Source: Bradyrhizobium ontarionense
Lineage (GTDB): Bacteria; Pseudomonadota; Alphaproteobacteria; Rhizobiales; Xanthobacteraceae
Assembly (NCBI RefSeq): GCF_021088345.1
Contig: NZ_CP088156.1
Location: forward strand, 4,030,001-4,094,000
Direction of reading: 5' to 3'
DNA: 64,000 nt
Below the pieces are notes generated by a model that saw only the letters and a program-made list of their open reading frames with translations, was not told the origin of the DNA and did no database searches. Shown in pieces: positions 36,006-44,820 of the stretch; the first letter of the stretch is position 1, and every line of letters starts with the position of its first letter. A program made the position numbers and the translations under genes.

Positions 36006-36165
36006 GTCTCGCCCCGAGCATATCAAAATCTACCGAGACCGTACTTCAGGTCGAGACGAGAGCGACCACAACAATCTTAGCCTGTGGACAAGCATGAAGT
36101 CACCTATCCCGCATAAACATGCAGCCACCGGCCCGAGGATTTAGGTCGGCAGCGGAGAACTCACG

Positions 36166-36744
36166 ATGTCCGGCATTCTTTTGGGAATCGATGACCGGCT
36201 CTGGCTGATGTTAAGCTTGGTGCTCACGGTCGCGTTTCATTTCCTCAACCGCACGCCGCGATTATCGGTGGACAGGGCCGTAGCTCCGTTACGTGTTCCC
36301 GAGCGGACACGAGGCTATAGCGCGGATCAGCTGATTGCATTCCGGTTACGGGCGCTCGACACAGACACGAAGGCCAGGCAGACAGCTCTGAGCATTTATC
36401 GAGACAAAGTGCTACGCATCGATATCGGCTTCGCGGTGGCGCTCGGGCTCTTCAGTGCGCTGCTCTGGCATTGGATAACGCCATACCTGCCGTCACAACC
36501 ATTCTTGACGGGGGTCAGCTGGATCGGCTGGTCGGCTTCGTTTCTCTACCTCATTTTCGACGTGGCGGAGGATATTGCTCTGATCCAGCTGCTGAGCCCC
36601 GATCGCGCGATCGGCACCGGAGAGGCATCGATCGCCAGCACTTTCACCGTAGGCAAGTTGGTCTTTATTATCGGCTCGCTGTTTGGCCTGGTAGTCTTCC
36701 TCGTCTTGGCTGCGACCGATTGGATGATCGAGCGATCCTCATAA
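36166..36744 (+). CDS. Four-helix inner-membrane protein of unknown function
   Basis: A 192-aa protein with four hydrophobic segments (about 12-28, 87-107, 117-137, 160-186) and a cytoplasmic loop with RGYSADQLIAFRLRALDTDT between the first two. No family is recognised. It is followed 33 bp later by the DUF2235 gene, which also has membrane segments, suggesting a shared complex. Confidence 0.7.
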   Translation: MSGILLGIDDRLWLMLSLVLTVAFHFLNRTPRLSVDRAVAPLRVPERTRGYSADQLIAFRLRALDTDTKARQTALSIYRDKVLRIDIGFAVALGLFSALLWHWITPYLPSQPFLTGVSWIGWSASFLYLIFDVAEDIALIQLLSPDRAIGTGEASIASTFTVGKLVFIIGSLFGLVVFLVLAATDWMIERSS

Positions 36745-36777
36745 ATAAACAATCCGTACGTTTGGAGATGATGTGCG

Positions 36778-38301
36778 ATGCCAAAGAATATCGTAATCTT
36801 TTCCGACGGCACCGGCCAGGCCGGCGGCATCCATTTCGATGAAGCCAGGACGAACGTTTACAAGCTCTACCGCGCGTGCCGCGTCGGTCCTGACACCAAA
36901 ATCAATCCCGCCGAGCAGGTGGCCTTCTACGACCCCGGCCTTGGTTCGGCAGCGGACGGCGGCCATTTCAAAGTCGGCTGGATGCGCACGATCTATAACC
37001 TGTTGAGCATGGCGACGGGCCTCGGCATCACCCGCAACATCGTCGATTGCTATGCCGCGATCCTGAGCCTCTACACTGAAGGCGACCGCATCTTCCTGAT
37101 CGGCTTCAGCCGTGGCGCGTATACTGTGCGGTCCCTCGCGGGTGTGATCGCGCAATGTGGCATTCCACGACACATGCCGGACGGCTCGCCTCTCAGGCGC
37201 GATCCCGCCAGTCTACAGAAACTTGCCGAGCATGCGGTGAAGGATGTCTACCAGTTCTGCCCGTCCTATGCGCGCACGCCGCATCACTGGTACCGCCAGT
37301 TTCTGCTTGATACGCGCAGCGCGATCGCGCGTCAGTTCCGCGAGCAGTATGGCAGTTCAGCGACTGTGAACGGCGTCGAGCAGGCAAATGTGTTTCCGTA
37401 TTTCATCGGAGTGTTCGATACGGTGGCGGCCCTTGGCCACAAATATCTTGGCCCCGTAGTGTTTGTGGCTGGGGCTGCGGTTCTTTTTGGCCTTCATGTG
37501 CTGGGCTCATGGATCGAGCCCTCGTGGCCGTGGGCAGGCCGGCTGACCCGCGATATCAGCTATCTTGGTATCGTGACGGCCGTAGCCCTGTTCCTGAAGA
37601 ATTACCTCAAGATGGCGCCAGCCCTCCCGAACTACGGCTTCTGGAAACGGCTTGCCACTGTCCACTTTGCGCCACGCAAGCACAAATTCTACGACACGAC
37701 GCTAAATCCCAACGTGCCTTACGCCAAGCACGCCATCTCGATCGATGAGAACCGGGCAGATTTCGCGCGCGTGAGGTGGAATCCCCTTGACAGCTCGCGG
37801 ACCTACACGCGCGATGCTCTCGGCAATATCTTCTTCGAGCAGGTGTGGTTTCCCGGCGTCCATGCTGATATCGGCGGCGGCTACCTGGAGAACGAGGCGC
37901 GCCTGTCGGATATTGCCCTCAATTGGATGGTAGCAGGGGCCTGCATGATCCCCGATGGTCTGAAGCACGACTGCAATGTACTGCGTCTCTCTCCCGATCC
38001 AGCCGGGCCGCAACACAACGAGCAGGCGGGCGGCTTCCTGAAGCTCGGCGCCCGGACCATCCCGACCGACGAAGCGACGGGCCTCTCGAATTCCCCGATG
38101 CACAAATCCGTCTATGATCGTTTCCGGGCAACCGAGGTTCTGCTCTACGACCGGATAGCCGCCTATCGTCCCGAAAATATGCGCGTTCATGTAGATTTCC
38201 GGCATTGCTTCGACGGGAACCAGCCGCCGGCCGTACTCCACTCGGTAGCCGATAACATCGAATTGAAGTGGGAGAGAGCTGGATATCCGGGCCGCCTTTG
38301 A
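36778..38301 (+). CDS. DUF2235 alpha/beta-hydrolase with membrane segments
   Basis: A 507-aa protein with the DUF2235 pattern: N-terminal NIVIFSDGTGQ, the nucleophile elbow GFSRGAYTVRSL with Ser111, the acid region VFDTVAALG, and the late catalytic His region VWFPGVHADIGGGY. This fold is shared with type VI secretion phospholipase effectors (Tle1 type) and with housekeeping hydrolases. Two hydrophobic stretches in the middle (about 220-242 and 262-280) suggest membrane association, unlike free effectors. No T6SS genes or VgrG are near. Substrate is probably a lipid ester; that is inference. Confidence 0.82.
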   Translation: MPKNIVIFSDGTGQAGGIHFDEARTNVYKLYRACRVGPDTKINPAEQVAFYDPGLGSAADGGHFKVGWMRTIYNLLSMATGLGITRNIVDCYAAILSLYTEGDRIFLIGFSRGAYTVRSLAGVIAQCGIPRHMPDGSPLRRDPASLQKLAEHAVKDVYQFCPSYARTPHHWYRQFLLDTRSAIARQFREQYGSSATVNGVEQANVFPYFIGVFDTVAALGHKYLGPVVFVAGAAVLFGLHVLGSWIEPSWPWAGRLTRDISYLGIVTAVALFLKNYLKMAPALPNYGFWKRLATVHFAPRKHKFYDTTLNPNVPYAKHAISIDENRADFARVRWNPLDSSRTYTRDALGNIFFEQVWFPGVHADIGGGYLENEARLSDIALNWMVAGACMIPDGLKHDCNVLRLSPDPAGPQHNEQAGGFLKLGARTIPTDEATGLSNSPMHKSVYDRFRATEVLLYDRIAAYRPENMRVHVDFRHCFDGNQPPAVLHSVADNIELKWERAGYPGRL

Positions 38302-38861
38302 TCCGCTGCCACCCTACCGAGCCGAGCGGCGCAGCCCGATCAGGTGCTGTTCGTATTGCCGGAAGATCTCATTGATCACGGTAACGCAGCGTCATCGATG
38401 CGCCAGGTCTGTTGCCGATTGCTCGCCCCGACTGAAGTAGCCTGGCCGGCCGTTCATGACCGGTCGCTTGAGATGCAGTCCGGGAGATTCACCGGACAAA
38501 ATCAGCCAGAGCGGCGCCAGGCATCCGAATTGGAAAGAACGTCGCACGACGGCCTTTGGCCGTGAGGCTTGGACATCCAGAGCCATGCCTGCGCATAGCC
38601 CCGACGACGCCTCGCCGCCCATAGGGTCGGAAGGCGGCATCGTGACGTCACACCGCTACGCTCAACGCAAGGTTCTGACACCCCGAAGGCAGGCTTTCGT
38701 CTGCCTTCACCTTCATGCAAATTCGCTGCCGAGGCTTGGCGTAGAATCGCCGTCGTACATCTGCGGAGGAAAGCCGGTGTAGGTCTCTTGCACCTCTGAA
38801 CGCCTATGGCAGACTTGAGCCGTGAGTTCCGGCTGAGTCGAATGTCAACAGCGGGCGGACG
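38302..38861. other. Intergenic stretch, no supported gene
   Basis: About 560 bp between the DUF2235 gene and the HNH gene. Several short frames on both strands, none credible. It may hold remnants of displaced DNA. Confidence 0.4.
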
Positions 38862-39533
38862 ATGAAGATACCCAAACAATGCTGCGCTTACTGCGGAGAG
38901 GAGGCCGCCACATACGACCATGTCGTCTCGCGGGCGCTCTATCCCGGCTCCAAAGCGAAATCCCGTTTTCAACGGATCAAGGTGCCCGCCTGCACGCGGT
39001 GTAACGCAAGCTGGGTGGATGATGAGCCCCACTTCCGTAATGTCTTGATGGTCGCCGGCGACCCAAACGCAGCGGTTCGGGAGCTCTGGGAGGGCAAGGT
39101 CTGGCGCAGCTTTCACCATGCCGACGGGCTACGCCGTGTCAGAGATCTCGCGCGCAAGATCGAGCCCGTCGAGACCGCCGGGGGGCCCCGGCACATCATC
39201 TATCCGGGACGCGACGAGCGGGTGCTCCGGATCGTGAGAAAAGTCGTGCGAGGGCTTTGTTATCACCATGGTCTGCTGTCCCCCTTATCTGATGACCAGG
39301 TCTTCGCGGATATTCATCGGTTCGCCATGTCGCCGGCGTTCCTTGAGGAAATGACTGCCGCGCATGCCGAGGACGACATTCTGGAGTATCGCTATGCGGT
39401 CATCGAGACGGAGGATATTCATTCAGCCTGGTTGCTGACTTTCTATGGGCGGACGCCGTTCCTCGGTCTGGCGTTCCGCTCGCCCGTTGCCTGCCGGCGC
39501 GCCAGAGTTGAGGCGCAGCGCGAAGCCTCTTAG
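38862..39533 (+). CDS. HNH-endonuclease-like protein
   Basis: A 223-aa protein. Residues 8-60 show a zinc-stabilised HNH fold: Cys8-x2-Cys11, Asp19-His20 (ATYDHVV), Cys44-x2-Cys47-Asn48 and His57 (DDEPHFRN). The remaining 160 residues are unrecognised. Stand-alone HNH proteins of this kind occur in defence and mobile regions. No methyltransferase is adjacent. A following gene starts 31 bp downstream, so the two may be an operon. Confidence 0.75.
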   Translation: MKIPKQCCAYCGEEAATYDHVVSRALYPGSKAKSRFQRIKVPACTRCNASWVDDEPHFRNVLMVAGDPNAAVRELWEGKVWRSFHHADGLRRVRDLARKIEPVETAGGPRHIIYPGRDERVLRIVRKVVRGLCYHHGLLSPLSDDQVFADIHRFAMSPAFLEEMTAAHAEDDILEYRYAVIETEDIHSAWLLTFYGRTPFLGLAFRSPVACRRARVEAQREAS

Positions 39534-39564
39534 AGAGCTCCCTCCGGGCCGCGAGGTATGAACC

Positions 39565-40299
39565 TTGGAACTGCGCACACCAACCCTGATGATGATCGAG
39601 GATGGCATCCCTGACAAGGATCGGGAGCTGATGGAATATCTCAACGCCTCGGTCGGACGCCTCCAAGCTCTGCGCGCCGTTGAAATCAACGTCGCGGGTC
39701 CGTTTGCGCGATCCAAACTTGCCTGGAAGCTGGCCACCTACCAGCATGCGCTACTGCACCGGATTGTCGCGCTAATGGACGGCGTCGCGGTGACGTGGAA
39801 CGCCAAGAGCACGCTCGCCTGCATTCTTGCGGCCCGCGCCGTCATGGAGAGCTTTGCCATCTTCGCTTGGCTGGAGGAGATATGCAAGCTGTTGGCGGCC
39901 GAAGATCTCGCGGGCCTCGACGCGCTCGCCCAGAACGGAATCTTCGCGACCCGCGACGCCGTATTGACGGGCGAAACGCCAGAACTTCAGGCGCGCAATA
40001 TCCTTGGCTACATCGATAAATTTGATAAGCGGGCCGAGGGGTTTCGCGGGCACTATGACAGCCTTTCGGAGCGTTGCCATCCGAACGCGCTCGGACATAA
40101 TTTCATGTTCGGGCAACTGAACACCACGAATGACACAGTGACCTACTCCGCGGAACGCCATCCCGAACGGAACCGCCAGCTGATCTTAACGGCGCTTGCG
40201 ATGCTACCTTTGACCGAAGCGATCATAGAGCGGCTCTACCGCCTGATCCTGGACGTCGCTGACCTGCAGCATGCGCGCTTTCCGATAGGCGGCGCATAG
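39565..40299 (+). CDS. Helical protein of unknown function
   Basis: A 244-aa all-helical soluble protein containing SERCHPNALGHNFMFG, a motif seen in a number of uncharacterised bacterial proteins with a (S/A)(E)xxHPN signature. TTG 39565 or ATG 39589 may start it. It is probably co-transcribed with the HNH gene and followed by a double hairpin terminator. Confidence 0.6.
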   Translation: MELRTPTLMMIEDGIPDKDRELMEYLNASVGRLQALRAVEINVAGPFARSKLAWKLATYQHALLHRIVALMDGVAVTWNAKSTLACILAARAVMESFAIFAWLEEICKLLAAEDLAGLDALAQNGIFATRDAVLTGETPELQARNILGYIDKFDKRAEGFRGHYDSLSERCHPNALGHNFMFGQLNTTNDTVTYSAERHPERNRQLILTALAMLPLTEAIIERLYRLILDVADLQHARFPIGGA

Positions 40300-40331
40300 G
40301 CCTTCGTAAGCATCTTGCGCCATCAGACACG

Positions 40332-40384
40332 AATTGGCCTCACGGCCAATTACCGCCGCGGCTCAAGCCGCAGCGGCATTTTTT
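40332..40384 (+). terminator. Double hairpin, probable intrinsic terminator
   Basis: Hairpin 1: AATTGGCC TCAC GGCCAATT (40332-40351, perfect). Hairpin 2: GCGGC TCAA GCCGC core at about 40357-40370, followed by GCGGC and a T-run (40379-40384). It sits between the convergent 39565 gene and the ArdC remnant. Confidence 0.65.
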
Positions 40385-40395
40385 GCCCCGCATCG

Positions 40396-40697
40396 TCAGG
40401 CGGCGCTGGCCTGAAGATCTCCGCCGCCCTCGCGCTGCTGCGCATGCAGATAACCCGCCGCTTGCTGGGCATGCGAGGCTGCCGTGAAGATCGCGCGCTT
40501 GTCGTTCTTCAGCACCTTGAACCAAGAGGCGATATAGGCGGCGTGGTCGTCCCTTCCCTCCAAGGCGAGATCGAGGTCGGCGCAGATGAACGCCGAAGCA
40601 AGCTCGGCAACCAGCTCCTCCATGCCGTAACCTTTATCGCCAAACCGCTCGCGGCCGAAGTCGCGGTTCAACCGACTTTCATGGCGGGTCCAGTGAC
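40396..40697 (-). pseudogene. C-terminal remnant of ArdC-type antirestriction protein
   Basis: About 100 codons matching the end of ArdC/zincin-like antirestriction proteins: HWTRHESRLNRDFG, then YGMEELVAELASAFICADLD and DDHAAYIASWFKVLKNDKRA. The N-terminal DNA-binding part and the HExxH metal site are missing. The break falls exactly at a 24-bp perfect palindrome. ArdC genes travel with conjugative plasmids and ICEs, supporting a mosaic origin. Confidence 0.8.
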
Positions 40698-40721
40698 CGT
40701 TATGCCGATATCGGCATAACG
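40698..40721. repeat. 24-bp perfect palindrome
   Basis: Two half-sites of CGTTATGCCGAT in inverted orientation with no spacer (centre 40709/40710). It lies exactly between the ArdC remnant and another gene remnant; a further TTATGCCG follows at 40727. A shorter relative with CCGATATCGG occurs at about 44397. Could be a recombination or regulator-binding site. Confidence 0.6.
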
Positions 40722-40725
40722 CCCA

Positions 40726-40908
40726 TTATGCCGTGCGCCTGGGCCACGCGAGATAGATACGCGGCATGGCGTCATTGGAAACGTCCTTAAATTGGACCAA
40801 GCACAACACGGTATGTGATTTATGACGCTCCAACCATGCGTCAACGGCGCCGTGATGCGCGGCGGCTATCGCCTCAGCTGCGGTCGCTACGTGCCAGCTC
40901 GTTTTCAT
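40726..40908 (-). pseudogene. Internally deleted remnant of an island protein
   Basis: A 60-codon frame whose first residues (MKTSWHVATAAEAIAA) and last residues (HTVLCLVQFKDVSNDAMPRI, YLAW) look like the two ends of a longer uncharacterised protein that I recall from mobile regions, possibly of a restriction-endonuclease-like fold. The middle is missing. Identification is tentative. Confidence 0.4.
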
Positions 40909-40975
40909 GACCGCCTCGTCAGTTGAACTACGTTCAGTTTCTCGTCTCTTTCGACCTCTGTCAAAGACGAGGGCA

Positions 40976-41497
40976 TCACCCGGTCAGATGTTTCATGGCC
41001 AGACTGTAGAACCCTCGTTCATAAAATGGTCTGCCGAGAAGCCATACCGTTCGCAGGCGGAGCGATCCCTCAGCCGACAGGTCGCCATCGCCTCCATCTT
41101 TGATGTCGATGTGAAGGAGCGCACCCTCCAAATCCTCTATATTCCGGAGCGGTGTTCCCGCGAAATCGGGCAGTGCTTCGTGGTCCCATGTGTGGGCGAT
41201 CTTGTTCCGATAGCCTCGAAGCTTATCCACGGCCGTCAAAACGTCCGGATGAATCATATCGAACGCAAAAGCAAATTGGATACGCGCAAATAGGTTCGAT
41301 ATCGGTCCAAAGCGTCCCAACATGCTGCTTTTCCCACCCGCGATATGGTCGGGGAGAAACTGTTTGAAACATCTTCTCCAATCGGCAAAGGCGCAAGCAA
41401 TCACGGGAATAAATCGGATGTCCTCGCGAGCAAGCTGACCCATGGCGCGCCGAAAATCCGAAATGCCAACCTCGCCTATGAAGATTGCGAGGCGCAC
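40976..41497 (-). CDS. HEPN/MltR-like protein
   Basis: A 173-aa alpha-helical protein with KLRGYRNKIAHTWD, matching the HEPN-type R-x4-H motif and the MltR (mannitol repressor-like) family pattern. In HEPN nucleases this motif is catalytic for RNA cleavage; MltR-like members have no proven nuclease role. The start is uncertain: GTG 41497 is the first standard codon, but similarity-like sequence (ESRAIEREI) continues upstream to an in-frame TGA, so the 5' end may be damaged. No partner antitoxin (MNT-type) gene is adjacent. Confidence 0.55.
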   Translation of the reverse strand: MRLAIFIGEVGISDFRRAMGQLAREDIRFIPVIACAFADWRRCFKQFLPDHIAGGKSSMLGRFGPISNLFARIQFAFAFDMIHPDVLTAVDKLRGYRNKIAHTWDHEALPDFAGTPLRNIEDLEGALLHIDIKDGGDGDLSAEGSLRLRTVWLLGRPFYERGFYSLAMKHLTG

Positions 41498-41550
41498 GAT
41501 CTCACGCTCAATGGCCCGAGACTCTCAATACGGCGCGCGAATTCTGTTCG

Positions 41551-41948
41551 ATGAACAAATTTCAGTATACGCTTCGAATGCTTCGCTTTCTCGAGAAGGG
41601 CCACCGCGAGTCAACTCGAACTCGCGAAGGAATGCAGTACTACCTGGGTGAGTGGATCGCAGCGCAACACTACTCGGTCCAGCAATACAGACCCCAGCTC
41701 TTCATCGTGAACGAGGGTAAGCACGCCTCGTCGACTTGTTCGTGGTCCAGCGCGGCTTCTCGGCCAATGCCACCGTCCAGGTCTTCTTGAATGGCGAGGG
41801 TTTCTATATTCCAAGACCGCAGCTTGGCAGCATCGAGGAGGCGCGGTCGCTTCAAGTGCTGGATTTCGTGTCGCAGGCCATTGTCATGGCAACCTCAAAA
41901 GATGCCCTGCCCAAGACCAACAGCGTAAGCCCGGTCGCTGTCCGCTGA
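41551..41948 (+). pseudogene. Frameshifted gene of unknown function
   Basis: The first part (MNKFQYTLRMLRFLEKGHRE, EGMQYYLGEWIAAQHYSVQQ) and the second part (LVDLFVVQRGFSANATVQVF, GFYIPRPQLGSIEEARSLQV) join into one coherent protein of about 132 residues if a +1/-1 shift is made near 41718. As written, the first frame ends at 41790. No family recognised. Could be a real mutation or a sequencing error. Confidence 0.5.
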
Positions 41949-42083
41949 CCGGGCGAGGTCTTGCCGATGGCTTGCGCCGGCTCGCAAGCCATCGGCCTCT
42001 ACCAGAATAACCAATGCCGCCTCGATACAACTATCGATTTTTTCAAAGAAAAGGCATAGCCTGTCACCACCTGGGGCTGTCGC

Positions 42084-42953
42084 ATGCTGTCGCATATCGC
42101 TTTGGTGTCTCTCACCAGGGACGTTTCGCTGGCGCAATTGGCGCCGGTGTCTGCCGCGATTCAGAAACAGGTCTCGCGCGATTTCGGTCCGCTCTGGAAT
42201 GTGGACGCCACGGTCGATGCCTTCGACAGGCTGGAGGACGTTCCGGTCGGCTATTGGCATGTGTTGCTGCAGGACGAATTGCCGAACGGCGCGGCGGGAC
42301 TGCACAAACGCGACGACGACAAGCAACCCTTCGCTCTTGTTGGCTTGACCAACAATTGGACGGTGTTCATGAGCCACGAAGTGCTCGAAATGCTGGTCGA
42401 TCCGCAGGGCACGCTTACGCGCGCCGGCAACTCGCTGAAGCCCGGCCAAGGGCGGGTCGAATACCTCATAGAGGTCTGCGATCCGTGCCAGTCGTCGAAA
42501 TTCGCCTATTCCGTGAATTCGGTCCTGGTCTCTGATTTCTATACGCCCCACTATTTCGACCCGGTGAAGAGCGGCGGCGTGCGCTACAGCTATTCGGGAC
42601 AGGTGCGCGGCCCGCGCGAAGTGCTGGATGGCGGCTATCTTTCGTGGTTTGACCCGCAATCCCGGCACCTGTTCCAGCTCCAGGTCGACGGCAGCAAGTC
42701 GACGACAGTCGACCGGGGCGAGATCCCTTTCGATACCAATAGCCTGCGAGCGTTTTCCGACCAGGTCTCGGCAGAGCGGCGCGAAGCTGTGATGAGTGGA
42801 GGATCGCGCGCAGGGCTACTTTTGAACGCCGCCGTCGATTTCCGGAAAAGCAGCCGTATTGGGCGATCAAAGCCGACGGCCGTCGACGAGGCTCAGACGG
42901 CCCATGCCGACAATCTGCGGGCACAAATCGAGCGGATCACTTCAACACGCTAA
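42084..42953 (+). CDS. Protein of unknown function with SHExLE-DP motif
   Basis: A 289-aa protein without a signal peptide. It contains WTVFMSHEVLEMLVDPQG (about 92-109), VEYLIEVCDPCQS and VSDFYTPHYFDP. A His-Glu pair in a helix followed by a DP turn is reminiscent of metzincin-like or other metal-dependent peptidase-like proteins, but HExxH is not complete (HEVLE). Family not named. It starts 19 bp before the next gene's start region ends and likely shares transcription with the SH3 protein at 42972. Confidence 0.55.
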   Translation: MLSHIALVSLTRDVSLAQLAPVSAAIQKQVSRDFGPLWNVDATVDAFDRLEDVPVGYWHVLLQDELPNGAAGLHKRDDDKQPFALVGLTNNWTVFMSHEVLEMLVDPQGTLTRAGNSLKPGQGRVEYLIEVCDPCQSSKFAYSVNSVLVSDFYTPHYFDPVKSGGVRYSYSGQVRGPREVLDGGYLSWFDPQSRHLFQLQVDGSKSTTVDRGEIPFDTNSLRAFSDQVSAERREAVMSGGSRAGLLLNAAVDFRKSSRIGRSKPTAVDEAQTAHADNLRAQIERITSTR

Positions 42954-42971
42954 ATCATTCGGGGGCTTAAT

Positions 42972-43973
42972 ATGAAATATTCCTTGCTGATTGCTTCCTC
43001 CATCGCATTCATGGGCTTCACGACGGCCGTCATGGCAGAAGAAGACATTCCTGCTCTTGGGCAAGTAACCACCAACAAGAAAACCGCCCTCAAGACGGCT
43101 CCGAGCGCTCAGGCAAGTGCCTCAAGGATGATCGAGCCCAACACCGACTTGCGCTGGGTGAGAGGCGATCGCAAGGGAAAATATGTGCGGGTTATTGCGC
43201 CGAAAGGCCCAAGTGGCTGGGTCTTGGCTGCGGATGTCAAGTCGCTCGTAAAGCCGGACCTGTCCAGCATTGCACTCGAGGGATCAGCACAGCCCTGTGT
43301 GTCTCCGGAGACCATAAAGGTCTGCACCGCGAGAAAGCCAACCGGCTGTGCCGCGCCCGACAGCGCCCACGGCGCGATCAACCGGATCAAGCGGACCATG
43401 CCGCCGGAGGGACCGGTCACCACCGTAACCTTCGATACTTTCTCCCAGCTCCAGAGCGCAGCCGAGGAGCGCGTCGATCAGGGCGCCGAGATAGAACCTG
43501 CCGATCGAGACAAGATCAAGAGTATCGATACAGCCGAGGGGACCGTGGGTGAAGGATCTCTGGTCCGACTCGTGGCCTTCCTGTCCGAGGGCAAGCCGCA
43601 TGCAAACACGGGCGAGTCCGTGAACTGCAATCTCAAGGGCCAAGAGAACAACGACCTGCATATCTCCGTCACCGAGAAGAAGAACGGCAGCGAATTCGAT
43701 GGCATCGTGGTCGAGATGATCCCCCAGAATCGGCCGGATAACTGGACAGCGGCCGACTTGGCGACACTGCGAGGCAAAGTGCTCCTAATCGAGGGAGCGC
43801 TGCTGTACGACAATATGCATGTGACGAACGGCGATGCGAACAATCCGCTTAGCGGGCAGCCCAAGCGCTTTTCACTGTGGGAAATTCATCCGATCACATC
43901 GCTAAAGGTCTGCAAGAAGCCCACCGCCAGTCAATGTGATCCGGACCGTACCGCCGACTGGAAGGATTTTTAG
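42972..43973 (+). CDS. Secreted SH3-domain protein
   Basis: A 333-aa protein with a signal peptide (cleavage near VMAEED) and an N-terminal bacterial SH3-like domain (about 28-92: KKTALKTAPSAQASASRMIE, KYVRVIAPKGPSGWVLAADV) of the type that binds cell-wall peptides. A C-terminal domain (about 145-320) with CNLKGQENNDLHISV follows; this recalls uncharacterised periplasmic proteins with OB-like folds. The GGGG Shine-Dalgarno region is 8 bp upstream. Function unknown; location periplasmic or external. Confidence 0.7.
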   Translation: MKYSLLIASSIAFMGFTTAVMAEEDIPALGQVTTNKKTALKTAPSAQASASRMIEPNTDLRWVRGDRKGKYVRVIAPKGPSGWVLAADVKSLVKPDLSSIALEGSAQPCVSPETIKVCTARKPTGCAAPDSAHGAINRIKRTMPPEGPVTTVTFDTFSQLQSAAEERVDQGAEIEPADRDKIKSIDTAEGTVGEGSLVRLVAFLSEGKPHANTGESVNCNLKGQENNDLHISVTEKKNGSEFDGIVVEMIPQNRPDNWTAADLATLRGKVLLIEGALLYDNMHVTNGDANNPLSGQPKRFSLWEIHPITSLKVCKKPTASQCDPDRTADWKDF

Positions 43974-44820
43974 TCTCACCTAAGATTGCGATCGGCTCAA
44001 TGGCGGCCTCGGTGACGTATTGAGCAACTCAGCCATCACCGGCTCCGTCCGAAGGACGCGGCTCTTTTGCGGGAGCAGGCGGGCGCTTTCTTGGTTGCGT
44101 CACGCTGCGCACAAGAACCCTCGACCTTCGCCTACATTCGTCGGATCAGGGCTCAGCCGAATCCGTTGAGGTGCCCTCGCGCTGAAAGTTTCTAAGCAGC
44201 AGCTCTTGGCAGAAATTACAGCACCTCCCTCAAGAATGCTTCAGCACAGCTGTAACAGGAGATATGTCTGGAGAATTTAAGGGCGAGTTGCGTTGGGTTT
44301 TCGCAGCAGAACAGTCGAAAGGCAACTGCGGAAAGGAATCAATGTTTCGCTACACCGGTTAAGCCAACACGGCTAACCGAAAGATTTGGCATTTACCGAT
44401 ATCGGCTACCCTGGAGGCCGGCCCGCGGCTAAGTCGATAAGGTGCCCAAATTAGCGACCATTCCCAAACAGAGGTTCACCTTAGGCGGCACCTCGCCGGC
44501 GAAATACTGAGCCACGATGCCCGCTTATGGCACGTCCCGGAAGTTCCGGTCTCGGCTTCCGGACCTTGACCGGAAGTAAGCAGTCGGGGGACCGATAGGC
44601 CGCCTTTGACCCATGACCGACCTAAGAAAGTTAAGGGCCTCTCTTAATGATTCGAACCACCGATTGACCACCGCTACACCGTGGACGATCGTTAGGCAAC
44701 GCCACGAAAAACGTCAACGTTCTCCGAGACCTTCGAACAAGCGGGCCCGCTCATAACGGTCTGGTTGCAGGCCTAACATCTCGAATTCCCATCGGAATCA
44801 ATTTTTCTTGGGCATTCCAA
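43974..44820. other. Gene-free 850-bp stretch with tRNA-like scrap
   Basis: No credible gene in about 850 bp. It contains a CCGATATCGG palindrome (about 44397) and the second copy of the tRNA-like fragment (44746). Probably an old recombination junction. Confidence 0.45.
44746..44770 (+). repeat. tRNA-like fragment with CAT anticodon loop (copy 2)
   Basis: CCCGCTCATAACGGTC (44746-44761) is identical to 13235-13250 and in the same orientation. It then reads TGGTTGCAGG before diverging. Acceptor and D-arm are absent. Confidence 0.5.

Noticed and set aside
36778..38301. Type VI secretion effector interpretation of the DUF2235 protein
   Set aside because: No VgrG, Hcp, immunity-like lipoprotein or adaptor gene nearby, and the protein has its own membrane segments.
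43974..44820. Functional tRNA at 44.75 kb
   Set aside because: Only the anticodon arm and part of the T-arm are present; acceptor and D-arm cannot be formed from the flanks.
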